From Acidobacteriota bacterium (GTDB lineage: Bacteria > Acidobacteriota > Terriglobia > Acidiferrales > UBA7541), in contig QHYU01000141.1 in assembly GCA_003224235.1 (NCBI GenBank), forward strand, positions 1 to 64,000: DNA of 64,000 nucleotides, written 5' to 3'. Of the stretch, positions 31,803 through 41,195 are shown one piece after another. The translations under genes were made by a program, and so were the position numbers. Below the pieces are notes generated by a model, which worked only from the letters and a program-made list of their open reading frames with translations, ran no database searches and was not told the DNA's origin. How positions within the stretch are numbered: the stretch's first letter is position 1; every line of letters begins with the position of its first letter.

Positions 31803-33401
31803 ATGGCCGCAATTCCGGCGGATCGAAAGACAGGGATACAGGCTCTCCTCGACAACCGTTGGCTCATCCTCTTTTTCAGCGTGCTCAGCATGGTGGCGGT
31901 GGCGAACTTCCAGTACGGTTGGACGCTTTTCGTGCCGCCGCTGATGAAGCACCTGCGGCAGGAGCTGGCCCTCATCCAGGTCACCTTCACCGTCTTCGTT
32001 CTCCTTGAGACCTGGCTCGTCCCCTTCGAGGGCTGGCTGGTGGACAAGTTCGGACCCAAGCTCCTCGTGATGCTCGGGGGCGTCCTGGCGGGGCTCGGCT
32101 GGGTTGGAAGCGGAAGAGCGGAGTCGCTAACCGCTCTTTATGCCTCCTACGCGTTCGCTGGACTGGGCGCGGGCGTGGTATACGGCACCGCGATCGGCAG
32201 CGCCTTGAAATGGTTCCCCGACCACCGCGGGCTCACGGCGGGACTGACGGCTGCAGGCTTCGGCGCCGGCTCCGCGTTCACCGTGGTGCCCATCGCCAAC
32301 ATGATCAACACGGCGGGATACCAGCACGCCTTCATCTACTGGGGCATCATCCAGGGTGTCGTCGTCATCATCGCGGCACTGTTTCTCAAGTCCCCGCCCG
32401 CCGGCTGGCTGCCGGGGTCCTGGACACAAGCAGCGCGCGGCGAGGAGGTGAAGAAGCGCCAGTCCGCGCTGGACTTCACTTCCGGCCAGATGGCCGCCAC
32501 GCCGCAGTTCTGGCTGATGTACTTGATGATGACGCTCGTTGCTACGGGTGGCTTGATGGCCGTCGCCCAGCTCAACCCGATGGCGATCGACTTCAAGGTC
32601 GACAAGATCCCTGTCAGCCTCCTCTTTATTACCCTGCCGGCGCTCCAGTTTGCCCTCTCCGCGGACCGGCTGGTGAACGGGCTCTGTCGCCCGTTCTGGG
32701 GCTGGGTCTCCGACCACATCGGCCGCGAGAAGACGATGGCCATCGCCTTCGGCCTGGAAGGACTGGCGATCTTTGCGCTCATTCAGTTCGCCCGCAATCC
32801 CTTGCTCTTCGTCGTCTTCAGCGCCTTCACCTTCTTCGGCTGGGGCGAGATCTTCTCGCTGTTTCCGGCTACCTGCGGGGACTTCTTCGGCCGCAAGCAC
32901 GCCACCGCGAACTACGGCTTTCTCTATACGGCCAAGGGAACTGCCTCCGTCTTCGTGCCAATCGGGTCCGCGCTGGCCGCCGGTAGAGCTTTCGACTTTC
33001 GCGCCGACATCCTGCTTCTGCTGGGTGGCGCTCTAGTGCTGTTCGCGCTCTTCCTCGCTCCCACCGCGCTTGGCCTGGAGCTGGGTCGAAAGACCAAGAG
33101 CATTCTGCTCGCGGTGGCCGGCGCGCTGGTCACCTACGGCATTGTCCTGACAGTGGTACCCAAGGTTTGGACCCCCTTCGGCGCTAGGTTCACGCTGCCG
33201 AAGATCGGCTGGGCGGGCGTCTTCGGCATCGCCATCGCCTTCGACCTGACCGCGGCCGTGCTCGCCTTCTTCGTCCTGCGGCGGATGAAGGTGCCGGTCG
33301 CCAGCGCGGGGCCTGCCATCGCGCTTGCGCAGGGCATGGCGGCCGGCACGGAAACGTCTGTAAAGGCGAAGGGCGCCGTCGCCGGAGGCAGCGGCCGGTA
33401 G
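31803..33401 (+). CDS. MFS carrier of the oxalate:formate antiporter family
   Basis: The 532-residue inner-membrane carrier resembles OxlT-type (OFA family) transporters, with about 12 membrane segments. It shows the opening NFQYGWTLFVPPLMKHLRQ, the MFS loop EGWLVDKFGPKLLVML, GLGAGVVYGTAIGSALKWFPDHRGLTAGLTAAGFGAG and a long closing tail. Members exchange oxalate for formate or import oxalate. Here no formate-making enzyme is seen, so uptake is more likely than antiport. The ATG at 31803 is used because TAGGAGGT lies seven bases ahead; an in-frame ATG at 31773 lacks such a site. Position next to the oxidoreductase supports oxalate as its cargo. Confidence 0.87.
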   Translation: MAAIPADRKTGIQALLDNRWLILFFSVLSMVAVANFQYGWTLFVPPLMKHLRQELALIQVTFTVFVLLETWLVPFEGWLVDKFGPKLLVMLGGVLAGLGWVGSGRAESLTALYASYAFAGLGAGVVYGTAIGSALKWFPDHRGLTAGLTAAGFGAGSAFTVVPIANMINTAGYQHAFIYWGIIQGVVVIIAALFLKSPPAGWLPGSWTQAARGEEVKKRQSALDFTSGQMAATPQFWLMYLMMTLVATGGLMAVAQLNPMAIDFKVDKIPVSLLFITLPALQFALSADRLVNGLCRPFWGWVSDHIGREKTMAIAFGLEGLAIFALIQFARNPLLFVVFSAFTFFGWGEIFSLFPATCGDFFGRKHATANYGFLYTAKGTASVFVPIGSALAAGRAFDFRADILLLLGGALVLFALFLAPTALGLELGRKTKSILLAVAGALVTYGIVLTVVPKVWTPFGARFTLPKIGWAGVFGIAIAFDLTAAVLAFFVLRRMKVPVASAGPAIALAQGMAAGTETSVKAKGAVAGGSGR

Positions 33402-33723
33402 AGGAAGCGCCGTCCTATATAGTTTGGGTGTGACAACCTTGATTTTCCACAGCTTGTATTTTCTGTAGAACCGCGGATGTTCTTGCGCTTTAACAGGGGT
33501 GAGGAACGCGCAGGCATGTGGAATTGATTTTTGAGCTGACCGCACATACTTCTGTTCCGCTGTCTTTTTACTTCTCCGGCAACCGCACTGGGGGCCGGTT
33601 GCTTGAGCCTCGGCCGATCCTACGGCCGCAGTAGACAACTCGATTGCAAGCTTGACGTAGTGCTCCTGCGTGTCTGGAGCCGGACACTTTGATTCGGCCA
33701 AATCCTTCTGGGAGAGGAAAAAC
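33402..33723. other. gap between carrier and porin genes, with hairpin
   Basis: GCAACCG (33579-33585) pairs with CGGTTGC (33596-33602), followed by a repeated CGGCCG. This may end the carrier transcript, with a separate promoter for the porin beyond it. No gene was found in this stretch of about 322 bases. Confidence 0.4.
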
Positions 33724-35220
33724 ATGCGCTCGCTAACAACACGTTTTGCGCTTCTGGTATTGTTTTTCGTCGCGCCAGGTTCGCTCGCCCACGCCCAAGG
33801 GGTGGATTCGGCTCCCGCGGGCGCAACCAAGGAAGAAGTCGAGCAGTTGCGCCGCGAAGTGGCGGAGCTGAAGGCAATCATTCAACGACTGGTCCAGGTT
33901 AACCAGCAGGCGGCCGGCGTTCCTCGCCTGGTGAAGACCGGCGCCATACAGCCCGAGGACACGGCCGGATCCGCACAGGCCGCTCCCGCAGCCAAGCAGG
34001 CTGCTCCTAAGAAGGAGGGCGAAGGTCTGCAGGCAGGATGGAACGGGGAGCACTTCTTCATGAAGAGCTCAGACGGCAATTTTGTGATGCAGCCGTACGG
34101 ATATGTGCAGACGGATTTCCGCGCCTACAACGGCGACGGCCATCCCCCGAACACGTTTACCCTTCGGCGTGGCCGGTTCGGTTTTCAGGGCAGCTTGGGC
34201 AAGCACTACGAATTCGCGCTTCTCGCCGACTTTGCTGACACCAGCAGCACCCTGCTGCGCGACTTTTTCATCAACGTCAACTACCATCCCGCATTCCAGG
34301 TGACCTTTGGCCAGTTCAAGGAGCCTTTCGCCGCGGAAGAACTGACCGGCATCACCAATATCGATACTGTAGAACGCTCGCTGACCTCCCTTCTGTACCC
34401 GTCCCCGACGTCGTTTCGCAGCCCCGGCGTCATGCTTCACGGCGATCTGAGAGGTGGCGTCGCCCAGTACTGGGTCGGAGCATTCAACGGCAAGGGCACA
34501 CTGGGAGCCAACACGACGAACGAGCCGGAAGTGGTAGGAAGGCTTAAGTTCTATCCTTGGAAGAAGAGTACAAATGAGATGTTGAAGGGATTTACGATCG
34601 CAGGATCGATCGCCCACGGCCGTACCAGGGGCCTATCCAATGAACTGAGCTTTAATGGCCAACTCCCGGACAATGCCTTCACGTTCTTCCCCAGGTTTGC
34701 GATCAATGGCCCAGTCGAGCGCTATGAAGGCGATGTCACCTGGGTTAAGGGCCCTTGGGCAGTGCGCGCCGAGTACGATCAATTGGACCAGTTCCGCCGC
34801 GCACTTAGCTCCTTCGCAGGAGGCACGGGGCAGAATGACCTGCCCGGTGTCGTAGCCAAGGCCTACTATGCGGGAGCAACGTACCTCCTGACCGGCGAAA
34901 GGCGGCCGGAAAACGGAGCCATCAAGCCCAAGCGTCCGTTCTTTGCGCCCGAGGGAGGACACGGAATCGGGGCTTGGGAAGTCAAGTTCCGGTACGCCAA
35001 GATACAGGCAAAAACGCCGGACACGCTGTTTTCGACGGGAGTATTGCCCGGGGCGGAGGCTCACACGGACCAGTTCACCACCGGGTTCAATTGGTATCCC
35101 TCCTATCTTGTTCGGTACTCGGTTGACTTCAACGTGGACCGGGCGAAGGATCCGACTGTCGGCGGCGTTCGGCCGCAGACATTCTTTGTGGTGCTGCAGC
35201 GGTTGCAGTTTCGATTCTAA
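33724..35220 (+). CDS. outer-membrane porin, OprO/OprP-like
   Basis: The 498-residue protein has a signal peptide (TTRFALLVLFFVAPGSLAHAQ), a short coiled coil (KEEVEQLRREVAELKAIIQRLVQV) that would trimerise or contact peptidoglycan, an Ala/Pro-rich link, and a barrel of alternating strands. The barrel starts at NFVMQPYGYVQTDFRAY and has RRGRFGFQGSLGKHYEFALLADFAD and VTFGQFKEPFAAEELTG. The last residues LQRLQFRF end in Phe, as expected for BAM-inserted barrels. The family passes phosphate, polyphosphate or other anions. Next to an oxalate carrier it may admit oxalate, which is inference. AGAGGAA lies close before the ATG at 33724. Confidence 0.87.
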   Translation: MRSLTTRFALLVLFFVAPGSLAHAQGVDSAPAGATKEEVEQLRREVAELKAIIQRLVQVNQQAAGVPRLVKTGAIQPEDTAGSAQAAPAAKQAAPKKEGEGLQAGWNGEHFFMKSSDGNFVMQPYGYVQTDFRAYNGDGHPPNTFTLRRGRFGFQGSLGKHYEFALLADFADTSSTLLRDFFINVNYHPAFQVTFGQFKEPFAAEELTGITNIDTVERSLTSLLYPSPTSFRSPGVMLHGDLRGGVAQYWVGAFNGKGTLGANTTNEPEVVGRLKFYPWKKSTNEMLKGFTIAGSIAHGRTRGLSNELSFNGQLPDNAFTFFPRFAINGPVERYEGDVTWVKGPWAVRAEYDQLDQFRRALSSFAGGTGQNDLPGVVAKAYYAGATYLLTGERRPENGAIKPKRPFFAPEGGHGIGAWEVKFRYAKIQAKTPDTLFSTGVLPGAEAHTDQFTTGFNWYPSYLVRYSVDFNVDRAKDPTVGGVRPQTFFVVLQRLQFRF

Positions 35221-35282
35221 GAAGGCCAGTCCGGCGCATCTTATGCGGCGGCGAGTTCGCTGGTTTTATACGGGGGGCCGGC

Positions 35283-35326
35283 ACAAGGCTATAAGGGTGC
35301 GCTGCGCAGTGCGGGCGCAGCCTTGT
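35283..35326 (+). terminator. stem-loop downstream of the porin gene
   Basis: ACAAGGCT (35283-35290) and AGCCTTGT (35319-35326) form a perfect eight-base stem around a GC-rich, itself partly palindromic loop (GCGCTGCGCAGTGCG). It lies 62 bases after the porin stop and 43 before the next gene, so it may end the porin message or structure the next leader. Confidence 0.45.
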
Positions 35327-35369
35327 AACAGGGACCGGTAATGCAGGAAAAATCGCAGGAGGTTACTCC

Positions 35370-36740
35370 ATGAGATCGGAAATGCTGCTTGTAATCGCCC
35401 TGCTATTGGGGATCGCGTTGTTCCCGAGCGGCTGCGGGAATGTTCAGGGTTGTCCGCTCTGCGGCACAACGAAGAATGACGGCGTCGCGATCATTGACGT
35501 CATGGGAGTGCCGGGGGCTGCGGGGCCCGGCGGAACCGCATTCACCGTGTTCGACCTCGGCCTCGTGGACTCGGCCAACCACAGGTATTACGTGACGGAC
35601 CGGTCCCAGGATGCCGTCCTTGTTTACGACACGCTGACCGACACGCCGACAGGGCCTGCTTCTGCGGGGCAAATTGGCTCGGGTTCGTTTACCGGAGCCA
35701 TTTGCTGTGCACAGAATCGCGCCGCCAACTTTAACCCCCTGACTGGCCCCAACGGGGTCATCATAACGCCGGGCGGCACCACCAAGTTTGGGATTGCCTG
35801 GGTTTCGGACGGCGATAGCACCATGAAAGTGTTTGACGCGAGCACGGGTCTCTCAGTCGGTTTGGTCGTCACAGGCGTCTCTGCCGACTTTTCGTCGAGC
35901 ACCGCTATCGAGAGCTGCATCCGGGCCGGAATAGGCTGTGGGGACTTTCGCGCCGACGAGACGTCCTGGGATCCGAAGGATAATATTCTGCTGGTGACCA
36001 ATGGCGACCCCGGTGTTCCCTTTGCCACTTTGATCGACACAACAAGTCCAGCGTGCCTGAATAATTCCTGTGTCAAGGCCCAGATATTCTTCGATGGGCT
36101 GTCGGGCTCCGCTTGCCCCGCCGGTACCGGCGTCCTCGGCGCCCGCGGTCAGATCGTCCCATGTGCACACGCTCCCGGCGGCCAGGGTGGGCTAGGTGGT
36201 TCCGCGTTTAATCCCAACACGGGGAGATTCTTGGTTGCGAACACGCAGAACACCTCCAATCCGGCCGATTCAGAGATCACGGAGATTGATCCAAAGACCG
36301 GCAGGGTAACGAATAGCTTCCAGCTGGCGGGCCTCGGGTGTCAGCCCTCCTTTATCGTTATTGGCCCAGCCCCGAATGTTCTGGTGGCTTGCGAGAACTT
36401 CACCGGCTCGATCAATTTTCCGCCGAACGAGATCGTTATAAATGGGAGCACGGGCAAAATCGTCACCATCATCGATAAGGTGGGAGGTGTTGACCAGGCG
36501 GCGTTCAACCCGACCGACAACCGCTATTACGTGGCCGCAAGAGATATGCCCGGCGGGCCGGTCCTCGGCGTCATTGATGCCATCACGAACACCTGGCTTC
36601 AAAACGTCCCCTCAGGAGCCAATGCCCACAGCGTGGCTGCCGATCCCATCACGAATCACGTCTTTGTGCCTCTTCAGCCAAGTGCGTCGTGCAGGGCCTT
36701 CGCCAATTTCGGTTGCATTGCTGTCTATGCGCAGCAATAA
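35370..36740 (+). CDS. exported beta-propeller-like lipoprotein, unknown function
   Basis: The 456-residue protein has a signal sequence ending in FPSGCGN, close to a lipobox, so Cys at about residue 22 may be lipidated. The body is built of blade-like repeats similar to NHL/YVTN propellers (NHRYYVTDRSQDAVLVYDTLT, NPNTGRFLVANTQNTS, NPTDNRYYVAARDMPGGPVLGVIDAITNTWLQNVPSG). There are many Cys residues (for example CPLC, ICCAQ, SCIRAGIGCGDF), suggesting disulfides outside the cytoplasm. GGAGG lies ten bases before the ATG. It follows the porin and may serve it or bind a ligand; no known role. Confidence 0.75.
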   Translation: MRSEMLLVIALLLGIALFPSGCGNVQGCPLCGTTKNDGVAIIDVMGVPGAAGPGGTAFTVFDLGLVDSANHRYYVTDRSQDAVLVYDTLTDTPTGPASAGQIGSGSFTGAICCAQNRAANFNPLTGPNGVIITPGGTTKFGIAWVSDGDSTMKVFDASTGLSVGLVVTGVSADFSSSTAIESCIRAGIGCGDFRADETSWDPKDNILLVTNGDPGVPFATLIDTTSPACLNNSCVKAQIFFDGLSGSACPAGTGVLGARGQIVPCAHAPGGQGGLGGSAFNPNTGRFLVANTQNTSNPADSEITEIDPKTGRVTNSFQLAGLGCQPSFIVIGPAPNVLVACENFTGSINFPPNEIVINGSTGKIVTIIDKVGGVDQAAFNPTDNRYYVAARDMPGGPVLGVIDAITNTWLQNVPSGANAHSVAADPITNHVFVPLQPSASCRAFANFGCIAVYAQQ

Positions 36741-37197
36741 GAGAGAAGGACCATAGTGCGTCGAGAGCCCGGCCCCGAGATTACGGGTCCGGGCTCCCGT
36801 CGGTTCTGCGCGCCCGCCCGTTTTCTCGGGTTGGATTTCACCGGTCAAGAGCGTAGGCAGTAGCAATCTTTGGATACGACTCCGGAAGGGCAGTCTTCCC
36901 AGGCCCAATCCCGCTACGCAACTGGTTGTTGGCCGAGGCCGCGCGGCACATTTCCGTTTTTGTGGCCGTGGGGCGAGCGCCGCGCCGGGCCGGGTGTCCT
37001 TGTAGTATCGCATCTGGTCTCTTGCTTGCTATGGAGTACCTCGGCGATCTAGCTATAACCCGATTCCTGAGTGGTTTGTGGGCGGGGGAAGCAGGTTCGT
37101 CCGAGGAATGGGGCAAGAACAAGTTCCAGACTGGCACTGTGCAGGGGTTCTTTCCGGAATTGAACTGTGCCGCTTGCCCCGGCGGTGATGGCAGCAG
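36741..37197. other. boundary gap between the oxalate and EPS regions, with a terminator-like hairpin
   Basis: GAGCCCGG (36765-36772) pairs with CCGGGCTC (36789-36796) just after the lipoprotein stop and probably ends that transcript. The remaining 400 bases show no convincing gene; short frames here lack ribosome sites. Confidence 0.5.
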
Positions 37198-38544
37198 ATG
37201 TCCTTCAGCACAACTCAACCCGTGGCAGAACGTCGCACTCAAACAGAGAGACGCTGGGCGTATCTGATTTTCCGGGCCGGCATCTCGCTGGCATTGCTGT
37301 ACAGCATCTATTTGGTGGCGGTGCAGGCCATCGCCGGTTGGCATTTGAACCGGGGTTCCCCGGAAGAAATCCGCAAGGCCACGGCATGGGATCCTGACAA
37401 CGCCGAACTTTGTGCGGCGCGTGCGCACAGCCTGCAGCTTTCGTTCGATGGGACAGACGTCAACCAAGTCATCGGCCTTTACGAAACGGCGACGCGCTTG
37501 AGTCCGAACAGGGCGCAGTACTGGGCTGAGTTGGGTGGCAGCTATGAGTGGGCCGGGAGGGCGGAGGAAGCCCGGCGCACCTATGCGCGCGCCCAGGAGT
37601 TATTCCCCAACTCGCCCGAGATCAATTGGAAGCTGGGCAATTTCTACATTCGCGCCGGGAAGACCCACGAGGCCCTGAGCGCGTTCCACAAGACGTTGCT
37701 GGGTGACCCGCAGATGCGGGCGCCGGTCTTCGATCTGGCGTGGCGCGCGGGCATCGACCAACTGGATATCCTTCGGGAGATGATCCCGGCCGACACAGCT
37801 TCCTTGCTGGCCTATCTGGATTTCCTGGCCGCCACAGAGCGTCTCGACGAGGCGAGCCAGACCTGGGCACGCTTGCTCAGGAGCGGAGCGCGAATCGGGC
37901 CGCAGGCTGTATTTCCTTATCTGGATGCGCTGATCCGGCACGATCGCGTGGAAGAGCTAGAAGCCGCCTGGGCCGCTGTGCTGGAGCGCAGCCACAGTGG
38001 GCTTCGCCACCGTTCTTTTGACCCCAACCGCATCACCAACGGCAGCTTTGAGGACGATATCCTGGCTGGAGGATTGGATTGGCGCGTTCTTCCGGCTGAA
38101 GGAGTCATCGTAGACGTGGACAGCAGGGCGTTCTTCGATGGTGTGCGCTCGCTGCGGATTCGCTTCGATGGCAAACACAACGTGAGTTACTCACACGTGC
38201 TGCAATATGTGCCCGTGAAGCCGAACTCCGTTTACCGTTTCATCGGTTATGTCCGCGCCCAGGGCCTCACAACCGATTCCGGACCACGGTTCCAGATCTG
38301 CGATGCGAAGGATGCTTCCCGACTGTCGGTCGAAAGCGAACCCGTGACGGGCACGCGAAACTGGTCGCCGCGGCAACTTGAATTCAGAACCGGGCCCAAG
38401 ACGCGGCTCGCGGTCGTCCGGGTGGCCCGCCCACCGAGCCGCATGTTCGACAACCGCATCTCCGGCACGCTGTGGATTGACCGGGTCAGTCTAATCGCCG
38501 TTGAAGGGCAAGCATGGAAAGCTTCAGCGGCTATGCCGCGCTGA
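37198..38544 (+). CDS. membrane-anchored TPR protein with a C-terminal carbohydrate-binding-like domain
   Basis: The 448-residue protein has one N-terminal membrane segment (ISLALLYSIYLVAVQAIAG) and TPR units at about 55-160 (DPDNAELCAARAHSLQL, NRAQYWAELGGSYEWAGRAEEARRTYARAQELFP, PEINWKLGNFYIRAGKTHEALSAFHKTL). A beta-sandwich region from about 278 (ITNGSFEDDILAGGLDWRV, SLRIRFDGKHNVSYSHVLQYV, WIDRVSLIAV) resembles CBM-type modules. It could hold polysaccharide-assembly partners at the periplasmic face. It is the only plus-strand gene of the EPS region and converges on the polymerase-like gene, with ends overlapping by 14 bases. The start at 37198 lacks a strong ribosome site. Confidence 0.75.
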   Translation: MSFSTTQPVAERRTQTERRWAYLIFRAGISLALLYSIYLVAVQAIAGWHLNRGSPEEIRKATAWDPDNAELCAARAHSLQLSFDGTDVNQVIGLYETATRLSPNRAQYWAELGGSYEWAGRAEEARRTYARAQELFPNSPEINWKLGNFYIRAGKTHEALSAFHKTLLGDPQMRAPVFDLAWRAGIDQLDILREMIPADTASLLAYLDFLAATERLDEASQTWARLLRSGARIGPQAVFPYLDALIRHDRVEELEAAWAAVLERSHSGLRHRSFDPNRITNGSFEDDILAGGLDWRVLPAEGVIVDVDSRAFFDGVRSLRIRFDGKHNVSYSHVLQYVPVKPNSVYRFIGYVRAQGLTTDSGPRFQICDAKDASRLSVESEPVTGTRNWSPRQLEFRTGPKTRLAVVRVARPPSRMFDNRISGTLWIDRVSLIAVEGQAWKASAAMPR

Positions 38545-39841
38545 TTTGCTTCTCCTCCATCGTCCCCCCAGTGCTGCTCACGCTCGCCGAATGCGCCAAA
38601 CCGAGAATGGACGCAAACACCAAGGCGTTTGCGGGAATCTGCAGATTGAAGTCGGTGACGCTGTGAAGCAGCAGAGCGAGGATGCCGCCGCAGCTTCCCA
38701 GCGCGAGGAATCGCTGGTTGGGGTGCGATCTCCGAAAGCAGGCCGAAGCCGCCCGGAACAGCACCAGCAGGATCAGCCCGATCAGCAGCCCTGCTCCTGC
38801 CAGACCCCACTCCGTGGCCATCTCGAGATAGTCGTTGTGGGCATGGTCCACCCTGCCGGTGAGCAAAACGGATTGCACGCGGGTGTATACGTTGGCGAAC
38901 GAACCCAATCCGCTACCCCACAGCGGATGCGCCCGGATCAGCGCCAACGAATCCTTCCAAACGCCAAGCCGGGACAAGTAATCCTCGCGAATGGTTTCGT
39001 AGCGTTCCACCACCGGCCCCAGTCCAATCCACACGCCGAACAAGCCAGCCCCGACGAGCAGGCACAATAGCACCAGAGCGGCCGCGGGGCGCTGGCCAGT
39101 CGAGCTCAGCCAGACAAGCCCCACGGCCGCCAACGACACGCAGGCGCTGAAAATGCCGGCCCGCGAGCGCGAGAAAACGATACCTGCAGACAGGAGCAGC
39201 GTCGAGAAGAGGTAGAAGATGAGCGCCGCGGCGCCTTCTCCCTTGAAAAAACTGCTCATGAGTCCCTGCGGATGGGGCGCATTCCGGCTCAGGCGCTCGA
39301 ACCAGGAAAGCGCCGAGGCAAATGACAAAGGCAAGATCATTTCCAGCAGCCCGGCAAAATGGTTGGGATTGATGTAGGTGCCGGTGGCCATGGAGGTGTA
39401 AAAGAACTTTTTATAAGCAAAGATCTGCTGCCAGCCACTAACGTACTGCACCAATCCGTACAGCGCCTCGATAAGACCTAGAGCGAGCAGTCCGCGGAGC
39501 AAGAAGGCGCGGGATTTTTGATCGCGCGAGACAACCGCGGCGAGATAGAAACTGCATAGATAGACCAGGAGCCGGAGGATCTGCTCGCGGACTAAGTAGG
39601 CCTCGGGACGAATAACGGCGGTCTGTAGGCCCACATAAGCCAGCAGCAGCGCTGGTCCTTTCCAAGGCAACCGCGAGCAGGCCTGCTCGGCCCACAAAAT
39701 CAATCCGCACAGCAGGAAGGCCACCAGTTGCACCGCCGCCCAGGAAAGAGGCTCGGTCCCGCCAAAGCCCAGTGCCGCTCCGAAGAGACATATCACCAGG
39801 CCTCCGGCAAGCACCTCAATTCGCTTCGACATGGGTATCAA
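38531..39841 (-). CDS. O-antigen ligase/polymerase-like membrane protein
   Basis: The 436-residue membrane protein with about 10-12 segments has a large periplasmic loop (YVSGWQQIFAYKKFFYTSMATGTYINPNHFAGLLEMILP) and the Wzy_C-type region with SRSRAGIFSACVSLA and SGLGSFANVYTRVQ. It either joins repeat units (Wzy-like) or transfers chains to an acceptor (WaaL-like); sequence alone does not decide. The TTG at 39841 has GAGGAG five bases ahead; the ATG at 39832 is the alternative. It is the last gene of the minus-strand EPS run. Confidence 0.83.
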   Translation of the reverse strand: MIPMSKRIEVLAGGLVICLFGAALGFGGTEPLSWAAVQLVAFLLCGLILWAEQACSRLPWKGPALLLAYVGLQTAVIRPEAYLVREQILRLLVYLCSFYLAAVVSRDQKSRAFLLRGLLALGLIEALYGLVQYVSGWQQIFAYKKFFYTSMATGTYINPNHFAGLLEMILPLSFASALSWFERLSRNAPHPQGLMSSFFKGEGAAALIFYLFSTLLLSAGIVFSRSRAGIFSACVSLAAVGLVWLSSTGQRPAAALVLLCLLVGAGLFGVWIGLGPVVERYETIREDYLSRLGVWKDSLALIRAHPLWGSGLGSFANVYTRVQSVLLTGRVDHAHNDYLEMATEWGLAGAGLLIGLILLVLFRAASACFRRSHPNQRFLALGSCGGILALLLHSVTDFNLQIPANALVFASILGLAHSASVSSTGGTMEEKQISAA

Positions 39842-39878
39842 CCCGTCTCCTCAAGCGGCTCAGGGCTCTTTCAGTGAC

Positions 39879-41195
39879 TCAGGTCAGCCCCTCTGCTTCG
39901 CGTTTCTTCTCCGCGAACGAGAGAAAAGTGGTCTCCAAGCGATTCAGAATGCGATCGCCCGCGTAGTGCGTTTCGGCATAGCTTCGGCCCTGCTGACCCA
40001 GGCGCACCGCAAGCTCCCGCTCCGCATGCAGGCGGCAGATGGCCTGGGCCAGCGCGGCAGGGTCTTCCGGCGGGACCACCACTCCGCACCCAGCGCGGCG
40101 GATACACGCGGCTGCTTCACTCGACGGCGCGACAGCGGCGATCACCGGGCGGCCAGCGGCCATGTAGGTCAGCAATTTGGAAGGGATAACCATGTCCACG
40201 ACTTGCGCCGACTGATTCAGCAGCAGCACATCGGCAGCGGCAAACATCCCCGGGGTCGCCTCGCGAGGCTGCAAAGGCAGGAACTGGACGTTCGAGAGTG
40301 CCATGCTCCGGGCGTAGGCCTCCAAGCGGGCTTTCTCCGCACCGTCGCCGACAAGAAGAAACCGGATGTTGGACGACGCGCGAAGCAGGGCCGCGGCCTC
40401 GAGAACGTTCTCCAGCTTCTGCTTGGTGCCCATGTTGCCGCTATGGAGACCCAGGAAGCACGATTCGTCCAGCTCGTAAGCTTCGCGAAAACCGTTTTTC
40501 GAAGCGTCGGGGCGGATCGCGCAGGTGTCCACCCAGTTGGGGATCATGAGGATTTTTGATTCCGGCACGCCTTTGGAGATTAGGTTGGCTCGAAATCCTT
40601 CGCCGATCACCAGAATCGCGTCGGCATGACGATAAACGTATTCCTCCAGCGCGCGCGCCAGCCGGATCGCCCACCGATTGCGCAACATCCCCAGAGCGAT
40701 GGCCAAGTCCGGAACCAAGTCCTGAACCTGGAACAGCAGCGGCGCACCCTTGAGCCGCGCCAGCAAATGCCCGGCCAGTCCGGCCTGCAACGGGGGTGAA
40801 ACACCCAAAATCAAATCCACATCGCGAATCGGTAGACCACGAACTGCTGCTGCAAGGCCGATCGAAGAATCGTAAAGGATGCGGCGCACAAGGGTTCGCT
40901 TGGCAGGAACATAGATGTAACTCCGATAGACCGTCACACCGCCAAAAGTTTCTCGGTGCCACAATTTTCCGCGATATTCCGGTGGCACTCTCCACTCCGG
41001 GTAATGCGGCAGGCCCGTCACGACGGAGACCTGATGGCCGCAGGACGCCAGGTACTCGCACAGCTCCGTATTGAGCGGAGCGATGCCGGTTCGGTCGGGC
41101 GCGTAGCAGCCAGTCACCACCAAGATGTGCATGCGGCGTTTCGGCCAGGCATCCGGCGAGCCATGGTGCGCGCGAAGAGTTTCCGCCCGGATCAT
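39879..41195 (-). CDS. glycosyltransferase family 4, WcaI/WbuB-like
   Basis: This 438-residue retaining glycosyltransferase of GT-B fold should add one sugar to the lipid-linked repeat on the cytoplasmic face. The N-terminal domain is MHILVVTGCYAPDRTGIAPLNTEL, with YPEWRVPPEYRGKLW. The C-terminal donor domain has LGLHSGNMGTKQKLENVLEAA, VGDGAEKARLEAYA and PSKLLTYMAAGRPVIAAV. Its ATG at 41195 overlaps the stop of the methyltransferase gene as ATGA, which supports this start over the internal Met at 41132. Donor and acceptor sugars are not predictable. Confidence 0.87.
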   Translation of the reverse strand: MIRAETLRAHHGSPDAWPKRRMHILVVTGCYAPDRTGIAPLNTELCEYLASCGHQVSVVTGLPHYPEWRVPPEYRGKLWHRETFGGVTVYRSYIYVPAKRTLVRRILYDSSIGLAAAVRGLPIRDVDLILGVSPPLQAGLAGHLLARLKGAPLLFQVQDLVPDLAIALGMLRNRWAIRLARALEEYVYRHADAILVIGEGFRANLISKGVPESKILMIPNWVDTCAIRPDASKNGFREAYELDESCFLGLHSGNMGTKQKLENVLEAAALLRASSNIRFLLVGDGAEKARLEAYARSMALSNVQFLPLQPREATPGMFAAADVLLLNQSAQVVDMVIPSKLLTYMAAGRPVIAAVAPSSEAAACIRRAGCGVVVPPEDPAALAQAICRLHAERELAVRLGQQGRSYAETHYAGDRILNRLETTFLSFAEKKREAEGLT

